Assembly (NCBI RefSeq): GCF_029581395.1
Contig: NZ_CP121113.1
Span: forward strand, 1,236,001 to 1,300,000
DNA length: 64,000 bases
Direction: 5' to 3'
Source of the DNA: Roseinatronobacter sp. S2
GTDB taxonomy: Bacteria > Pseudomonadota > Alphaproteobacteria > Rhodobacterales > Rhodobacteraceae
Within the stretch, counting starts at the first letter, position 1; the number at the start of each line of letters is the position of its first letter. Under the pieces are notes generated by a model. The model had not been told where the DNA came from and ran no database searches. It was given only the letters and a program-made list of their open reading frames with translations. This document shows, one piece after another, positions 63,401 through 64,000 of the stretch. The translations under genes and the position numbers were made by a program.

Positions 63401-64000
63401 CCCCCCACCATGACATCTATTCGATCGAGGATCTGGCGCAGCTGATCTATGACCTGAAACAGATCAACCCGCGTGTGAAGGTCACTGTGAAACTGGTGGC
63501 ATCATCGGGCGTGGGCACAATCGCGGCCGGTGTGGCCAAGGCCAAGGCCGATGTCATTCTGATTTCCGGCCATAATGGCGGCACGGGGGCCAGCCCTGCC
63601 ACGTCCATCAAATATGCGGGCCTGCCATGGGAAATGGGCCTGACGGAAGCGCATCAGGTGCTTGCCATGAACAAGCTGCGCGAACGGGTGACATTGCGCA
63701 CCGATGGCGGGCTGCGCACAGGGCGCGATATTGTCATGGCCGCCATGATGGGGGCCGAAGAATATGGCATTGGCACCGCTGCACTTATTGCCATGGGCTG
63801 CATCATGGTGCGTCAGTGCCAGTCGAACACCTGTCCTGTGGGGGTTTGCACGCAGAACGAAGACCTGCGCGCCAAATTCACCGGCAATGCCGACAAGGTG
63901 GTGAACCTGATCACGTTCTATGCGCAGGAAGTGCGTGAAATTCTGGCCAGCATTGGCGCGCGGTCGATGGATGAAGTGATTGGCCGTGCCGATCTGTTGG
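60403..64000 (+). CDS. gltB: Glutamate synthase (NADPH) large subunit, 3' end beyond window
   Basis: Makes two glutamates from glutamine and 2-oxoglutarate. About 1199 residues of the expected 1500 are present; the gene runs off the right edge. Propeptide of 33 residues, then the catalytic Cys34 (HSSCGVGLV) of the class II amidotransferase domain, a central domain, and the FMN/iron-sulfur synthase domain with SGHNGGTGASPATSIKYAG and CQSNTCPVGVCTQ. AAGGAAC precedes the ATG. Confidence 0.95.
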   Translation, partial: MTQYDDAWAAREEARRAFVAEHGLYKPEDEHSSCGVGLVVSLDGKPSRKVVEHGIDALKAIWHRGAVDADGKTGDGAGIHVQIPVNFFYDKIRRTGHEPMTDQLVAVGQVFLPRTDFAAQERSRTIVETEVLRMGYAIYGWRHVPVTVSVLGDKANATRPEIEQILIRNSKGTDEETFERELYVIRRRIEKAITAAGIAGFYICSLSCRSIIYKGMMLAEQVAEFYPDLKDERFESAFAIYHQRYSTNTFPQWWLAQPFRMLAHNGEINTLKGNLNWLKSHEIRMASSAFGDMAEDIKPIVASGASDSAALDSVFEVLVRAGRSAPMAKTMLVPEAWSKQAVEMPKAWRDMYSYCNSVMEPWDGPAALAMTDGRWVCAGLDRNGLRPMRYVVTGDGLLIAGSEAGMVVVDELGVREKGALGPGQMIAVDMVQGRLYHDTEIKNKLSTAQPFGDWNDKIVDLNDKLRDVPETRQLDSAELRKRQVAAGYSIEEVEQVLAPMAEDGKEMIASMGDDTPSAVLSQIYRPLSHYFRQNFSQVTNPAIDSLREFRVMSLKTRFGNLRNVLDEDSSQTEILVLESPFVANGEFDEMVREFGDQVAFIDCTFPIGARDDALRDGLARIRAEAEDAVRSGAGHLVLTDEHQGPDKVAMPMILATSAVHGWLTRKGLRTFCSLNVRSAECIDPHYFAVLIGCGATTVNAYLAQETIADRIDRGLVEGSLVDAMRRYRAAIDAGLLKIMSKMGISVISSYRGGLNFEAVGLSRALCAEYFPGMQSRISGIGLNGIQMKLEEVHAKGWRGGQDVLPIGGFYKARRSGEKHAWEAQTMHLLQHACNQSSYALWKQYSAAMQANPPIHLRDLLDIKPLGKAIAIEEVESITAIRKRFVTPGMSLGALSPEAHMTLNIAMNRIGAKSDSGEGGEDPAHAHPLPNGDNPCAKIKQVASGRFGVTAEYLNACEELEIKVAQGAKPGEGGQLPGMKVTKLIARLRHSTPGVTLISPPPHHDIYSIEDLAQLIYDLKQINPRVKVTVKLVASSGVGTIAAGVAKAKADVILISGHNGGTGASPATSIKYAGLPWEMGLTEAHQVLAMNKLRERVTLRTDGGLRTGRDIVMAAMMGAEEYGIGTAALIAMGCIMVRQCQSNTCPVGVCTQNEDLRAKFTGNADKVVNLITFYAQEVREILASIGARSMDEVIGRADLL

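Overview
The window reads as chromosomal DNA of an alphaproteobacterium of the family Rhodobacteraceae (order Rhodobacterales), with a lower-GC mobile region at its left end. The evidence is the gene order rpmH-rnpA-yidD...yidC-MOSC-engB-argB, an ATP12-type F1 assembly chaperone, an NDUFS4-like complex I subunit, the rplO-secY-adk-rpsM-rpsK-rpoA-rplQ block, rimP-nusA-ylxR-infB, GC-rich codon use, and a Cys4 adenylate kinase. No genus can be named safely. No rRNA genes, CRISPR arrays, transposases or integrases are visible.

Bases 1-9040 are accessory. Bases 1-4470 look like a whole small mobilizable plasmid. It has a MobQ-type oriT hairpin and nic sequence (155-184, minus strand), a MobA/MobL relaxase, a convergent operon of three small unknown genes, an iteron-like control region, a RepL-type replication initiator, and a coupled gene for an HRxDGPA-repeat protein. 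Next is a single-chain Type IIG-like restriction-modification enzyme (4549-8709). The block abuts the 3' end of a tRNA-Ser(CGA) gene, where short direct and inverted repeats suggest an integration boundary.

Bases 9300-20000 are catabolic. A DUF2059 lipid-exported or periplasmic protein comes first. Then a LysR regulator plus M20 deacylase diverges from a five-gene dipeptide/oligopeptide ABC transporter, followed by an N-formylglutamate amidohydrolase-like and an AstE/aspartoacylase-like enzyme. Three unrelated amide-bond hydrolases around one transporter suggest uptake and deacylation of N-acylated amino acids or peptides. tRNA-Arg(ACG), an orphan sensor kinase and a flavoprotein disulfide reductase/TVP38 pair follow.

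Bases 24200-31350 (plus strand) hold the rpmH-rnpA-yidD-ttcA-yidC-MOSC-engB-argB housekeeping run, then a ferredoxin-like protein and a SixA-type phosphatase. Bases 31330-36622 (minus strand) hold degP-like, rarA, rluC-like, HAD and atp12 genes. Bases 36749-42046 (minus strand) hold the distal part of the spc/alpha ribosomal operon, starting at rplO from its own promoter. A glycosyltransferase, a 3-hydroxyacyl-CoA dehydrogenase and a cyclic-nucleotide-domain cation/proton antiporter come next, then a second N-formylglutamate amidohydrolase homologue, tRNA-Val(GAC), rpmJ and a flavin reductase. The rimP-nusA-ylxR-infB operon, pip, ubiG, uppP and gltD-gltB (gltB cut by the window end) close the window.

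Two copies of an approximately 230-270 bp intergenic repeat lie at 19901-20131 and 47888-48152. Their cores are in opposite orientation although the short leader points the same way.
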